This document shows positions 1 to 8,714 of a DNA stretch of 64,000 bases, one piece after another; the first letter of the stretch is position 1; the number at the start of each line of letters is the position of its first letter. The translations under genes were made by a program, and so were the position numbers. The notes under the pieces were generated by a model. It was not told the DNA's origin and made no database searches. It was given only the letters and a program-made list of their open reading frames with translations. The DNA lies in the NCBI GenBank assembly GCA_023391625.1, contig JAEWAN010000006.1, forward strand, positions 248,001 through 312,000, given 5' to 3'. This stretch comes from Bacteroidota bacterium. GTDB taxonomy: Bacteria; Bacteroidota; Bacteroidia; Bacteroidales; Paludibacteraceae.

Positions 1-907
1 CCGCAGGAATAAGCAATGTTTCCCCCTTTTCAAGAGTGACGGTTCCTAAAGCGGACTCAATATGCACGCTTCCGTCCACACAAATAAATACCACAAAACT
101 ATCTAAATGAGTGTAAGAACGACGTATAGGCGAGTCCAAATGAAGAAAATTGGTTGTAAAATACTTATTGGAAACCAATAAGTTCACCGTATTTTTAATA
201 TCGTCATAAAATATTTTCGGATCATGCAATGCGCCAAAATTGATAGCATCCAGTGCCTGATCTATATGCAAATCACGCTCTCTTCCATGTTCATCAAGCC
301 GTTTGTAATCATAAATCCGGTAAGTGACATCGCTTGTCTGCTGAATTTCCACAAGCAACGTTCCTCCCCCTATTCCGTGAACAGTCCCGGCCGGAATATA
401 AAGCACATCCCCTTTCTTCACAGGGATTTTCTGATGAACTTTTTCCACCTCGCCCCGTACTATTGCTTTCTGATAATCTTCCCGGGAGAAATTCTTGGAA
501 AAACCCAGTATCATTTCCGTACCCGGATCAGCATCTACAACATACCAAAGTTCGGTTTTACCGTATGACTTATGCTTTTGTGAAGCTATTTCATCATTCG
601 GATGCACCTGGATGGAAAGGTCATAATTCGCATCAATAAATTTAAATAAAAGCGGAAAAGTCAACCCGAATTGACGATATACCTTATCACCCACCAGGCT
701 CCCCTTATACATTTCAATTAATTCTGTTATAGTATTCCCTTTAAGAGAACCATTTATAACAACAGATTCACTCCCGTCCATTCCTGAGAGTTCCCAGGAT
801 TCACCGGTCTGATCGGAGGCTAGTATTTTATTATATAAAGTTTTTAATTTAGTTCCACCCCATATTTTTTCCTTCAAAATGGGCTGAAATTTTAGCGGGT
901 ATAACAT
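1..907 (-). CDS. manA: Mannose-6-phosphate isomerase, type I (3' end outside window)
   Basis: Interconverts mannose-6-phosphate and fructose-6-phosphate in the cytosol, linking glycolysis to GDP-mannose and GDP-fucose supply. I translated it by hand because it runs off the left edge; 302 codons are visible from an ATG at 907-905. The N-terminus has the family's FQPILKEKIWGG segment. The cupin metal site shows as QVHPND (about residues 100-105), a Glu in GKTELWYV (about 119) and an AGTVHGIG turn further on. Relatives in this phylum are about 320 aa, so only the last few residues are missing. It is followed on the same strand only by the window edge, and is separated from galE upstream by a terminator, so it probably has its own promoter, although I see no good TAnnTTTG box. 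Family assignment is firm. Confidence 0.93.
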   Translation of the reverse strand, partial: MLYPLKFQPILKEKIWGGTKLKTLYNKILASDQTGESWELSGMDGSESVVINGSLKGNTITELIEMYKGSLVGDKVYRQFGLTFPLLFKFIDANYDLSIQVHPNDEIASQKHKSYGKTELWYVVDADPGTEMILGFSKNFSREDYQKAIVRGEVEKVHQKIPVKKGDVLYIPAGTVHGIGGGTLLVEIQQTSDVTYRIYDYKRLDEHGRERDLHIDQALDAINFGALHDPKIFYDDIKNTVNLLVSNKYFTTNFLHLDSPIRRSYTHLDSFVVFICVDGSVHIESALGTVTLEKGETLLIPA

Positions 908-967
908 ATATCCTTCTCTTAGAATTACTTCATGGCATTCATTATCGGTCTTTTTTCCATGAAAAAC

Positions 968-1003
968 AAAAATAGGAAAAACATAAGAATTTTTCCTATT
1001 TTT
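968..1003 (-). terminator. Rho-independent-like terminator after galE
   Basis: Perfect 14-bp inverted repeat (968-981 with 990-1003) around an 8-base loop, A/T-rich at the outer ends so that a U-run follows on the minus strand. It lies between the galE stop and the manA start and should end the nucleotidyltransferase-galE transcript. Confidence 0.7.
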
Positions 1004-1026
1004 ATCGTATATTTTACTAAAAGCTA

Positions 1027-2082
1027 TTATTCTTCTGCTGATTGATTTTCCTTTTCAGCTCTAAGCTGGGCTAACTTTTTTTCCCAAACCCATGCACTTT
1101 TCAAAGTATCTTCCACTGATTCAACAGCTTTCCATCCCAATACTTCATTTGCATAAGTAGGATCTGCCCAAACTTTTTCAATATCACCTTCACGTCTGCC
1201 TACGATCTGATGAGGCACCTTAACACCATTAACTTTTTCAAAAGTATTAATAATATCAAGTACAGACAAACCTGTTCCCGTACCAAGGTTAAATATTTCC
1301 ACCGGGCTTTCTGCAGTATTTTCCAACAAACGTTTCACTGAAATCACGTGAGCTTTTGCCAAGTCCACAACATTGATATAGTCGCGGATACAAGTTCCGT
1401 CAGGAGTGTTGTAATCGTCGCCAAACACTTTCAGTTCCTTACGCAAACCGATAGCAGTCTGGGTAACAAATGGCAACAAGTTGTTAGGCACACCGTTAGG
1501 AAGTTCACCGATTTCGGCACTTGGATGTGCACCTATCGGATTGAAATAACGCAATATAATGCTTTTATATGAATCGTTTGAATGGATAGTATCCTGAATT
1601 ATTTCTTCACATATTTGCTTGGTATTTCCGTAAGGAGACAAAGCCGGTTTGATAGGAGCTTTTTCTGTCACCGGAAGTTCGTCCGGCTGTCCGTAAACCG
1701 TACAAGAAGAAGAGAATACTATATTTTTCACTTTGTGTATAGGCATCAACTGCATTAAGTTGATTAAAGACACAAGATTGTTGCGATAATACATCAATGG
1801 TTTTTCCACTGATTCGCCCACAGCCTTGCTTGCCGCAAAATGAATGATTGCTTCAATGCCGGTATGTTTTTCAAACATGCGATCCAAGCTAACATAATCA
1901 ACGCAATCAATATTTTCAAAGATAGGGCGAATACCGGTTATCTTTTCAATACCATTCAATACGTCAATATTTGAATTAGAAAGGTTATCAACAATAACAA
2001 CTTCATAACCTTCTTTCTGTAGTTCAACTACCGTATGAGAACCAATATAACCAGTTCCTCCTGTTACAAGAATTTTAGCCAT
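1027..2082 (-). CDS. galE: UDP-glucose 4-epimerase
   Basis: Interconverts UDP-glucose and UDP-galactose (Leloir pathway; also precursor supply for surface glycans). The 351 aa match the usual family length of about 340-350. The extended-SDR features are visible: the NAD-binding TGGTGYIGSH near the N-terminus, a Ser-rich SSSCTVYG segment, and the catalytic YGNTK (Tyr-x3-Lys) about 25 residues later. It starts 9 bases after the stop of the upstream nucleotidyltransferase gene, so the two are almost certainly co-transcribed, with the hairpin at 968-1003 ending the message. The last ten residues are acidic and polar and look like a flexible tail. Confidence in the family is high; the exact hexose specificity is inferred. 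Confidence 0.95.
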   Translation of the reverse strand: MAKILVTGGTGYIGSHTVVELQKEGYEVVIVDNLSNSNIDVLNGIEKITGIRPIFENIDCVDYVSLDRMFEKHTGIEAIIHFAASKAVGESVEKPLMYYRNNLVSLINLMQLMPIHKVKNIVFSSSCTVYGQPDELPVTEKAPIKPALSPYGNTKQICEEIIQDTIHSNDSYKSIILRYFNPIGAHPSAEIGELPNGVPNNLLPFVTQTAIGLRKELKVFGDDYNTPDGTCIRDYINVVDLAKAHVISVKRLLENTAESPVEIFNLGTGTGLSVLDIINTFEKVNGVKVPHQIVGRREGDIEKVWADPTYANEVLGWKAVESVEDTLKSAWVWEKKLAQLRAEKENQSAEE

Positions 2083-2091
2083 GATTTTGTA

Positions 2092-3006
2092 TTATTTGAA
2101 TAACTTTTCAGGATAAACACCTTTACGTATCAGTTCATTGATTTTCAATACAACCTGAGGACGGTCTTCTGCATATGTTACACCGAACCATTTAGATGGA
2201 GTATCCAATACTTTACAAGTAGCAGTACCACTAACGATCAAATCGTTTACAACCAATGGAATATAAAATTCTGATTTCAGTTTATCTCCATCTTTTGCAA
2301 GGAACTCTTTGAAAGCTTCATAAGAATATTCGAAATAATCAGGAGTGAATCCCCACATATTCATAGAAACCGGAGTATTAGCCGGAATAGCTACTTCTTC
2401 TCCTTTTTCATCCAAATAAATGATAGTACCACCTTTTTCTTCGATATGAGTACGTTCTACCACATTTTGAAGGTAATCATTTTCGTCAACTACGCAAACT
2501 CCACGGCTTACAGAACCACTTTCTGAAAGAGTATTACCTACCCGGTAACCAACCATACAGTAATTATTCTTTTTACCTTCTACGTTTCTTAAGAAATCTG
2601 CCAGAATAGCAAAAGATTCTTGTCCGTAAAAATCATCTGCATTAATTACAGCAAACGGTTCTTTAATTACGTCTTTACCCATCAAAAGAGCATGGTTAGT
2701 ACCCCATGGTTTTTCACGTTCCGGATTATAAGTAGAACCTTCGGGAACATCAGTGATATCCTGGAAAACAACTTCTACGTCAATTAAATTTTTGAATTTT
2801 TCTACAACGATTGAACGGAAATCCTGCTCAAAGCTTTTACGAATAACAAAAACTATTTTTCCAAAACCGGCTTTTATCGCATCATAAATAGAATAGTCCA
2901 TAATAGTTTCGCCATTAGGACCTAGTCCGTCCAACTGTTTCAAGCCACCATAACGGCTTCCCATGCCTGCTGCTAATACAAATAATGTAGGTTTCATATT
3001 CTTCAT
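2092..3006 (-). CDS. Sugar-phosphate nucleotidyltransferase (NTP_transferase family)
   Basis: Predicted to make an NDP-sugar from NTP and a sugar-1-phosphate. The 304-aa protein begins with the nucleotide-binding signature LAAGMGSRYGGLKQ (about residues 12-25), followed by the active-site-type run GPNGETIMDYSIYDA. An INADDFYG motif near the middle fits the metal-binding Asp of the family. It sits 9 bases upstream of galE, so a UTP:glucose-1-phosphate activity feeding GalE is a sensible inference, but the sequence differs from classical GalU and the substrate is not proven. Two in-frame ATGs lie at 3006 and 2997; both give intact domains. A TAnnTTTG box lies just upstream (3023-3030). Confidence 0.85.
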   Translation of the reverse strand: MKNMKPTLFVLAAGMGSRYGGLKQLDGLGPNGETIMDYSIYDAIKAGFGKIVFVIRKSFEQDFRSIVVEKFKNLIDVEVVFQDITDVPEGSTYNPEREKPWGTNHALLMGKDVIKEPFAVINADDFYGQESFAILADFLRNVEGKKNNYCMVGYRVGNTLSESGSVSRGVCVVDENDYLQNVVERTHIEEKGGTIIYLDEKGEEVAIPANTPVSMNMWGFTPDYFEYSYEAFKEFLAKDGDKLKSEFYIPLVVNDLIVSGTATCKVLDTPSKWFGVTYAEDRPQVVLKINELIRKGVYPEKLFK

Positions 3007-3022
3007 TAAATAAATTGAAGTG

Positions 3023-3030
3023 CAAAATTA
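3023..3030 (-). promoter_or_regulatory. Bacteroidota -7 box for the nucleotidyltransferase-galE unit
   Basis: TAATTTTG on the minus strand fits the consensus TAnnTTTG and ends 16 bases before the ATG at 3006. I see no clear TTTG -33 element, so the call rests on the -7 box and its position. Confidence 0.6.
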
Positions 3031-3646
3031 AAGAATACTTTCGAAAAAAAAAATGAAATTAAATATTTACAACCTTCTACACCCCATTTATGAGTTTTGA
3101 CACAGTAAAACTGTTATAAATCAGCCTTAAAAACCGGGATAAACAACCCTAAATCTAATTATAAAACAAATAAACAAACTTTATAATGAAAACTTACATA
3201 AAAGGAGGATTTGCCATTTGTTATTTGCCCGAAATGCCCGATATCGTTCTTCAACGTAAAATTATTATTCTCCCAGGAACACACCCTACACAATTCTATA
3301 TTTGTCTCTTTACAGAAAATATCACGGACAAAACAGCATAAGAAACAGGTAAATGTACCATACGAAAGGATGAAATAAAGTATTATTATCATAAAATGAT
3401 CATTCTTGCAGGACTACCTGAAAATTATTACTTTTGTTTCCGGACAAAGCAAAAAACAGGAAAGCCCCGATTGGCTTTTCATAAGGATATAAAGCACATA
3501 TTGCAAGCTGTCGCTGCATAAAACATCTTATTGCATTCATTTAAGAAATTCAACAAGTTATGCATACTGCATGCAGACCCAACCACAAAAAAGGCCGTTG
3601 CAGCTACATCCGGTTGTTTTGTTTCTTATCTTGCTGAAAATTATAT
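3031..3646. other. Intergenic region upstream of hflX, no convincing gene
   Basis: About 615 bases between divergent transcription units. The only open frame (3159-3392, minus, 77 codons) is Cys/Phe-rich with no recognisable features and looks like chance. A short hairpin lies at 3459-3480 (arms GGAAAGCC and GGCTTTTC), with a T-run on its minus-strand side. A palindromic TGCATACTGCATGCA-type stretch lies near 3560-3575. No tRNA cloverleaf or riboswitch fold is evident by eye. The promoter of hflX must lie here, but I find no exact TAnnTTTG box close to its start. Confidence 0.5.
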
Positions 3647-4855
3647 ATGAAAATAGAAGTTACTGAAATTTACGAAGAGAAAGCAGTTCTGGTCGGATTA
3701 ATCACTCCGGAACAAAACGAAGAGAAAGCTAAGGAATATCTGGACGAACTGGCGTTTCTTGCAGAGACGGCAGGGGCAAGTCCTGAAAAAATCTTCATGC
3801 AACGTCTGGACTACTCCAACCCAAGAACCTATGTAGGCCCGGGAAAATTGACGGAAATCAAAGACTTTATTATAGAGCATGAAATCGGACTGGTCATTTT
3901 TGATGATGAACTATCGCCGGCACAATTACGCAATATAGAACGGGAACTAAATGTAAAGATACTCGACCGGACCAATCTTATTCTTGATATTTTTGCAAAA
4001 CGGGCACAAACAGCCAATGCAAAAACACAAGTGGAACTGGCGCAATATCAGTACCTCCTGCCTCGTCTTACCCGTTTATGGACTCACCTGGAAAGGCAAC
4101 AGGGAGGTATCATCGGAATGCGTGGCCCGGGGGAAACACAAATAGAAACAGACCGCCGTATTATCACTAAAAAGATAGCATTATTAAAAGAGAACCTCAA
4201 AGCCATTGACAAACAAATGGCTACGCAACGGAAAAACAGGGGTAAAATGGTGCGTGTTGCTCTGGTGGGTTACACCAACGTAGGAAAATCTACCTTGATG
4301 AACCTGTTGAGTAAATCCGACGTTTTTGCAGAGAACAAACTGTTTGCGACTTTGGACACCACCGTACGCAAAGTTATTATTGACAACCTGCCGTTTCTTC
4401 TGTCAGACACTGTCGGATTTATCCGCAAATTGCCGCATCACCTCATCGAGTCATTTAAATCGACATTAGACGAAGTGAGAGAAGCAGACCTTCTGGTACA
4501 CGTAGTGGACATCTCGCATCCCAATTTTGAGGAACAGCTTGAAATCGTATCAGAAACTTTAAAAGAAATTGATCCGCAGGAGAAACCCACCATCCTGGTA
4601 TTTAATAAAATAGATGCATTCAGCTATGTTCCTAAAGATGAAGACGACCTCTCGCCTGTACGCCGGGAGAACATTAGCCTGGAAGAATTGAAAAAAACCT
4701 GGATGGCTAAAATGAATGACAATTGCATATTCATCTCTGCCAAAGACAAAACGAATACAGAAGAACTAAAAGAACTACTTTATCTGAAAGTAAAAGAAAT
4801 CCATATAGAACGTTATCCGTACAACGATTTCCTTTTTCAGAAATTTGAAGAATAA
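3647..4855 (+). CDS. hflX: GTPase HflX, ribosome-associated
   Basis: HflX proteins bind the 50S subunit and split or rescue stalled ribosomes. The 402 aa carry the N-terminal HflX domain with the glycine-rich segment GGIIGMRGPGETQIETDRR (about 153-171), a helical linker (about 172-200), then the G domain. That domain shows the P-loop GYTNVGKST (208-216), DTVGF (254-258) and NKID (320-323). The C-terminus is a short alpha/beta extension typical of the family. The ATG at 3647 is the first Met and gives a normal length. The next gene starts 75 bases downstream on the same strand. Assignment is secure. Confidence 0.96.
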   Translation: MKIEVTEIYEEKAVLVGLITPEQNEEKAKEYLDELAFLAETAGASPEKIFMQRLDYSNPRTYVGPGKLTEIKDFIIEHEIGLVIFDDELSPAQLRNIERELNVKILDRTNLILDIFAKRAQTANAKTQVELAQYQYLLPRLTRLWTHLERQQGGIIGMRGPGETQIETDRRIITKKIALLKENLKAIDKQMATQRKNRGKMVRVALVGYTNVGKSTLMNLLSKSDVFAENKLFATLDTTVRKVIIDNLPFLLSDTVGFIRKLPHHLIESFKSTLDEVREADLLVHVVDISHPNFEEQLEIVSETLKEIDPQEKPTILVFNKIDAFSYVPKDEDDLSPVRRENISLEELKKTWMAKMNDNCIFISAKDKTNTEELKELLYLKVKEIHIERYPYNDFLFQKFEE

Positions 4856-4930
4856 ACCCATAAAAGCCACATTTAACCACCGCCTGCACTGCCAAGCTAC
4901 AATTAAATGTTAACATCAAATTATTTCTAT

Positions 4931-6913
4931 ATGAAAAACTACCGGAATCTAACCGAAAAAGAAATTGCAACATTAACCGTATACGGTTGTACCGCAGAAG
5001 ACTGGGGAAACGTTACCGTAGATGAAAAATTTAATCCCAGCCATATTTCCAACGTCCACTTCTCAGGAGAAGTAAAATTAGGTTATTACGAAAAAGTTTA
5101 CGAACTGCCCGGCGGTGTAAAAAAACATGCGGGAATTTATGATTGCTGTATACACAACTGTACCATAGGAAACGACGTATTCATCGAAAAGATACACAAC
5201 TATATTGCTAATTATGACATTTGCGACGATACATACATTGAGAACGTCAACCTCATCCTTGTAGACGGCAAAACATCTTTCGGAAACGGAGTATTAGTCC
5301 CGGTCATGAACGAAGGGGGAGGACGGGAAATTCCTATTTTTGATTATCTCTCTGCCCCTGTGGCTTATATCCTCACTTTATACAGATACAGACCGCAACT
5401 TATAAATCAGTTGCAAAAAATGATAGACGAATATACGGAAAAACAATCGTCAGAAAGAGGATATATAGGAAAACATGTTACTATTGTTAATTGCAGCACG
5501 ATTAAAAACGTGCGGGTAGGTGACTACGCAACCCTGCGGGGAGCTTCCATTCTGGAAAACGGCTCTATCAACAGTAACATCGAAGCGCCCATAGAAATCG
5601 GCGCCGGAGTAAAATGCAATGATTTCATATTAAGTTCCGGTGTTTCGGTAACAGACTCTACGCTGGTATCCAAATGTTTTATCGGACAGGGATGTATCCT
5701 CGGAAAACATTATTCAGCTGTAGACTCCCTGTTCTTTTCCAATTGCCAGGGAATGCACGGTGAGGCAACCGCTATATTTGCAGGCCCTTACACTGTAACA
5801 CACCATAAGTCAACCCTGTTAATAGCGGGAATGTTCTCTTTCCTGAACGCAGGCAGCGGTTCAAACCAAAGCAACCATATGTACAAACTGGGACCTATTC
5901 ACCAGGGTATAGCAGAACGCGGAGCTAAAACAACCAGCGATTCATACCTGCTATGGCCGGCAAAGATAGGCGCTTTCACTCTGGTAATGGGACGCCATAC
6001 CAAACATTCCGACACATCAGACCTGCCTTTTTCTTACCTGATTGAAAACGGAACAGAAAGTTACCTCGTCCCTGCACTAAACTTACGCAGTGTCGGCACC
6101 ATACGTGACGCACAGAAATGGCCGAAACGTGATGCCAGAAAAGACAGTCACAAGCTGGATCCTATTAACTTCAACCTACTCAGCCCCTACACCATCCAGA
6201 AAATGATAAAAGGAATAGAAGTGCTTAAACAAGTACAATCTGTGTCCGGAGCAGCAACCGACGTTTACGCCTATCAAAATTGCCATATCAAGCGTTCCTC
6301 TCTCGTAAAAGGCATTGACTTATATAACATTGCTATCTATAAGTTTTTAGGGAACTCCTTAATTTCCCGGTTAGGAGACAAGGACTATAACACAATGGAA
6401 GAAGTACACAAACAGTTAATCCCTGATACGCAAATCGGATTAGGAGAATGGACCGATCTTTCCGGACTACTGGCTCCAAAAGGGGAAATAGAAAAACTGC
6501 TTGACAGCATTGAAAAAGGGGAAATCAATTTAGAAGGAATCCAACAACAGTTGGAATACATACACTCACAGTATTACGTCTACGAATGGACCTGGGCCAA
6601 GGACAAACTGGAAAAACACTGGGGCAAACCAATTACCGAAGTAACAAAAGAAGAAATAGTAGGCATGATTGAACTCTGGAAAGAATGTGTTGTTAAGCTG
6701 GATAAAATGATTTATGATGACGCAAAAAAAGAGTTTGACCTGAATTCAAAAACCGGATTTGGAATAGACGGAGATGAACAGCAAAAAAACATGGACTTCA
6801 AATCGGTACGGGGAAGTTTTGAAAGCAACCCGTTCGTAATGGAAGTACTGAACCATATAGAGAAAAAAACAAAATTGGGAAATGACACGATTTCTCATTT
6901 AAAAATGAAATAA
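4931..6913 (+). CDS. DUF4954 family protein with left-handed beta-helix repeats
   Basis: Unknown function. A long frame is open from an ATG at 4907, but I prefer the ATG at 4931 (MKNYRNLTEKE; 660 aa), because the eight extra residues are hydrophobic and unlike the family start. The middle of the protein (about residues 60-330) has many hexapeptide-like turns, such as IGNDVFIEKI, VGDYATLRGAS and IGAGVKCNDF, as seen in LpxA/GlmU-type trimeric beta-helices. The last 130 residues are helical and charged. That fold often belongs to acyl- or nucleotidyl-transferases, but no catalytic residue can be named here. It is followed after 19 bases by an iron alcohol dehydrogenase, suggesting co-transcription and perhaps a metabolic role. 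Confidence 0.8.
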   Translation: MKNYRNLTEKEIATLTVYGCTAEDWGNVTVDEKFNPSHISNVHFSGEVKLGYYEKVYELPGGVKKHAGIYDCCIHNCTIGNDVFIEKIHNYIANYDICDDTYIENVNLILVDGKTSFGNGVLVPVMNEGGGREIPIFDYLSAPVAYILTLYRYRPQLINQLQKMIDEYTEKQSSERGYIGKHVTIVNCSTIKNVRVGDYATLRGASILENGSINSNIEAPIEIGAGVKCNDFILSSGVSVTDSTLVSKCFIGQGCILGKHYSAVDSLFFSNCQGMHGEATAIFAGPYTVTHHKSTLLIAGMFSFLNAGSGSNQSNHMYKLGPIHQGIAERGAKTTSDSYLLWPAKIGAFTLVMGRHTKHSDTSDLPFSYLIENGTESYLVPALNLRSVGTIRDAQKWPKRDARKDSHKLDPINFNLLSPYTIQKMIKGIEVLKQVQSVSGAATDVYAYQNCHIKRSSLVKGIDLYNIAIYKFLGNSLISRLGDKDYNTMEEVHKQLIPDTQIGLGEWTDLSGLLAPKGEIEKLLDSIEKGEINLEGIQQQLEYIHSQYYVYEWTWAKDKLEKHWGKPITEVTKEEIVGMIELWKECVVKLDKMIYDDAKKEFDLNSKTGFGIDGDEQQKNMDFKSVRGSFESNPFVMEVLNHIEKKTKLGNDTISHLKMK

Positions 6914-6932
6914 CCAAATAACTCCCATAATT

Positions 6933-8117
6933 ATGAATAACTTTAATTTTTACAGCCCCACTTATTTTGTCTTTGGTAAAGACCGCGAAAGTGACACTGG
7001 TAAATATGTAAAACGTTTCGGAGGGACAAAAGTACTGATCCATTTCGGAGGGCATTCCGCCATAAAAAGCGGATTATTGGACAGAGTAAAAAAATCTCTT
7101 TCCGAAAGTGGAATCAGCTACGTGGAATTGGGAGGTGTACAACCGAACCCACGAAGCGGGCTTGTGTACAAGGGGATAGACATTTGTAAAAAAGAAAAAG
7201 TAGATTTTATTCTGGCCGTAGGAGGAGGTAGTGTTATCGACTCAGCCAAAGCAATCGCCGCAGGTTCATTATATGACGGCGATTTTTGGGATTTTTTTGA
7301 AGGTAAAAGAGACTCTAAAACAGCACATATTGAAAATGCTCTTCCCGTAGGCACTATTCTGACCATATCTGCCGCAGGCAGTGAAGGCTCACCGAATACA
7401 GTCATTACGCATGAAGACGGAAACGTTAAACGAGGGGCCGGAGGCGAAAAATTACGTCCGGTCTTTTCAATACTAAATCCGGCGTTAACCTGCACTCTGC
7501 CCCCCTACCAAACGGCATGCGGTATCACCGATATGATGGCACACGTAATGGAAAGATATTTCACCAACACGAAAGATGTAGAAATAACCGACCGTCTTTG
7601 CGAAGCTATCCTGCTTGCCATCATCAGCGAAGCTCCTAAAGCAATAGCCGACCCGATGAATTACGAAGCCAGAGCCAACATTATGTGGGCGGGCATGGTG
7701 GCACATAACGATATTTGCGGAGTAGGACGTGAACAAGACTGGGCTTCACATGACCTTGAACATGAATTATCCGGGCTGTACGACGTTGCTCACGGTGCCG
7801 GATTAGCTGTGATATTCCCCGCCTGGATGAAGTACGTAATGAAACACGATATCATGCGTTTTGCTCAATTCGCCACAAGAATATGGGGTTGTGAGATGAA
7901 CTTCCAGCAGCCGGAAATAACAGCCATGTCCGGAATACAACGATTTGAACAATTCCTGGTATCCATAGGCATGCCCATACGCTTCGGAGAATTAGGAGCT
8001 AAAGCAGAAGACATTCCGCTACTGGCTAAAAACCTTAAACTGAATGGAGGAACATTAGGCGGATTCGTAAAACTGACAGAGGAAGACGCTAAAAAGATAT
8101 ATACATTAGCAGTATAA
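6933..8117 (+). CDS. Iron-containing alcohol dehydrogenase (BDH/YqhD-like)
   Basis: Predicted NAD(P)H-dependent reduction of aldehydes to alcohols in the cytosol. The 394 aa show the dinucleotide-binding GGGSVIDSAKAIA (about 95-107) and the metal-binding stretch of group III alcohol dehydrogenases. The latter comprises GITDMMAHVMERY (about 196-208), then an HDLEHELSG segment and HGAGLAVIFPAWMKY with the final His. The overall pattern resembles butanol dehydrogenase/YqhD, which usually prefer NADPH, more than FucO or GldA. Its neighbours are DUF4954 (19 bases upstream) and a flavin reductase (40 bases downstream), so a small redox operon is likely. The physiological substrate is unknown. Confidence 0.92.
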   Translation: MNNFNFYSPTYFVFGKDRESDTGKYVKRFGGTKVLIHFGGHSAIKSGLLDRVKKSLSESGISYVELGGVQPNPRSGLVYKGIDICKKEKVDFILAVGGGSVIDSAKAIAAGSLYDGDFWDFFEGKRDSKTAHIENALPVGTILTISAAGSEGSPNTVITHEDGNVKRGAGGEKLRPVFSILNPALTCTLPPYQTACGITDMMAHVMERYFTNTKDVEITDRLCEAILLAIISEAPKAIADPMNYEARANIMWAGMVAHNDICGVGREQDWASHDLEHELSGLYDVAHGAGLAVIFPAWMKYVMKHDIMRFAQFATRIWGCEMNFQQPEITAMSGIQRFEQFLVSIGMPIRFGELGAKAEDIPLLAKNLKLNGGTLGGFVKLTEEDAKKIYTLAV

Positions 8118-8157
8118 AAAACAGATTATTACTTTAACAATCATACTTATAACTTTC

Positions 8158-8655
8158 ATGTTTAAAGAAATAAAAGTTACGGAAATACCTTTTTCCGTAT
8201 TTGAATTAAAAAATAAATGGATGCTGGTTACCGCTTCAAAAGGAGACCAGGTCAATACCATGACTGCAAGCTGGGGAGGTTTCGGCATTATGTGGAACAA
8301 GGAAGTGGCTTTCGTCGTTATTCGCCCGCAACGATACACCAAAGAATTTGTTGACAATTCTGAGAGTTTTTCATTATCATTTTTCAATGACAGCTTCAAA
8401 AAGCAACTCAGTTACCTTGGCAGCACTTCCGGACGTGATGAGAATAAAATAGAAAAGGCCGGACTCACCGTTGCATATGAAGGGGCAACTCCCTACTTTA
8501 CCGAAGCAGAAACGGTTATTACAGTAAAAAAGCTATATGCACAACCTATGGAAGAAAACTGTTTCATAGAAAAAGATATCATCGACAAATGGTATAAAGA
8601 CAAAGATTTCCATATTTTATACATAGCAGAAATCGAAAAGGTCCTGCAAAAATAA
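8158..8655 (+). CDS. Flavin reductase-like FMN-binding protein
   Basis: 165-aa protein of the flavin reductase-like/split-barrel flavoprotein family. Visible features are the early WMLVTASKGDQVNTMTASWG segment, which in this family lines the FMN pocket, and the RPQRYTKEFVDNSESFSLSFF run typical of the barrel. Members bind FMN and reduce flavin or other electron acceptors with NAD(P)H. It follows the iron alcohol dehydrogenase by 40 bases and precedes aroA by 59 bases on the same strand. Whether it works with the dehydrogenase is an inference from position only. Confidence 0.85.
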   Translation: MFKEIKVTEIPFSVFELKNKWMLVTASKGDQVNTMTASWGGFGIMWNKEVAFVVIRPQRYTKEFVDNSESFSLSFFNDSFKKQLSYLGSTSGRDENKIEKAGLTVAYEGATPYFTEAETVITVKKLYAQPMEENCFIEKDIIDKWYKDKDFHILYIAEIEKVLQK

Positions 8656-8714
8656 AACACGGCTGATACGATCACAGTAAAAACAACTTGAATTTCTATT
8701 GATTTTTTAATAAC

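Noticed and set aside
3159..3392. 77-codon minus-strand frame in the hflX upstream region
   Set aside because: Cys/Phe-rich, no signal or family feature, no promoter box, composition of A/T-rich non-coding DNA.
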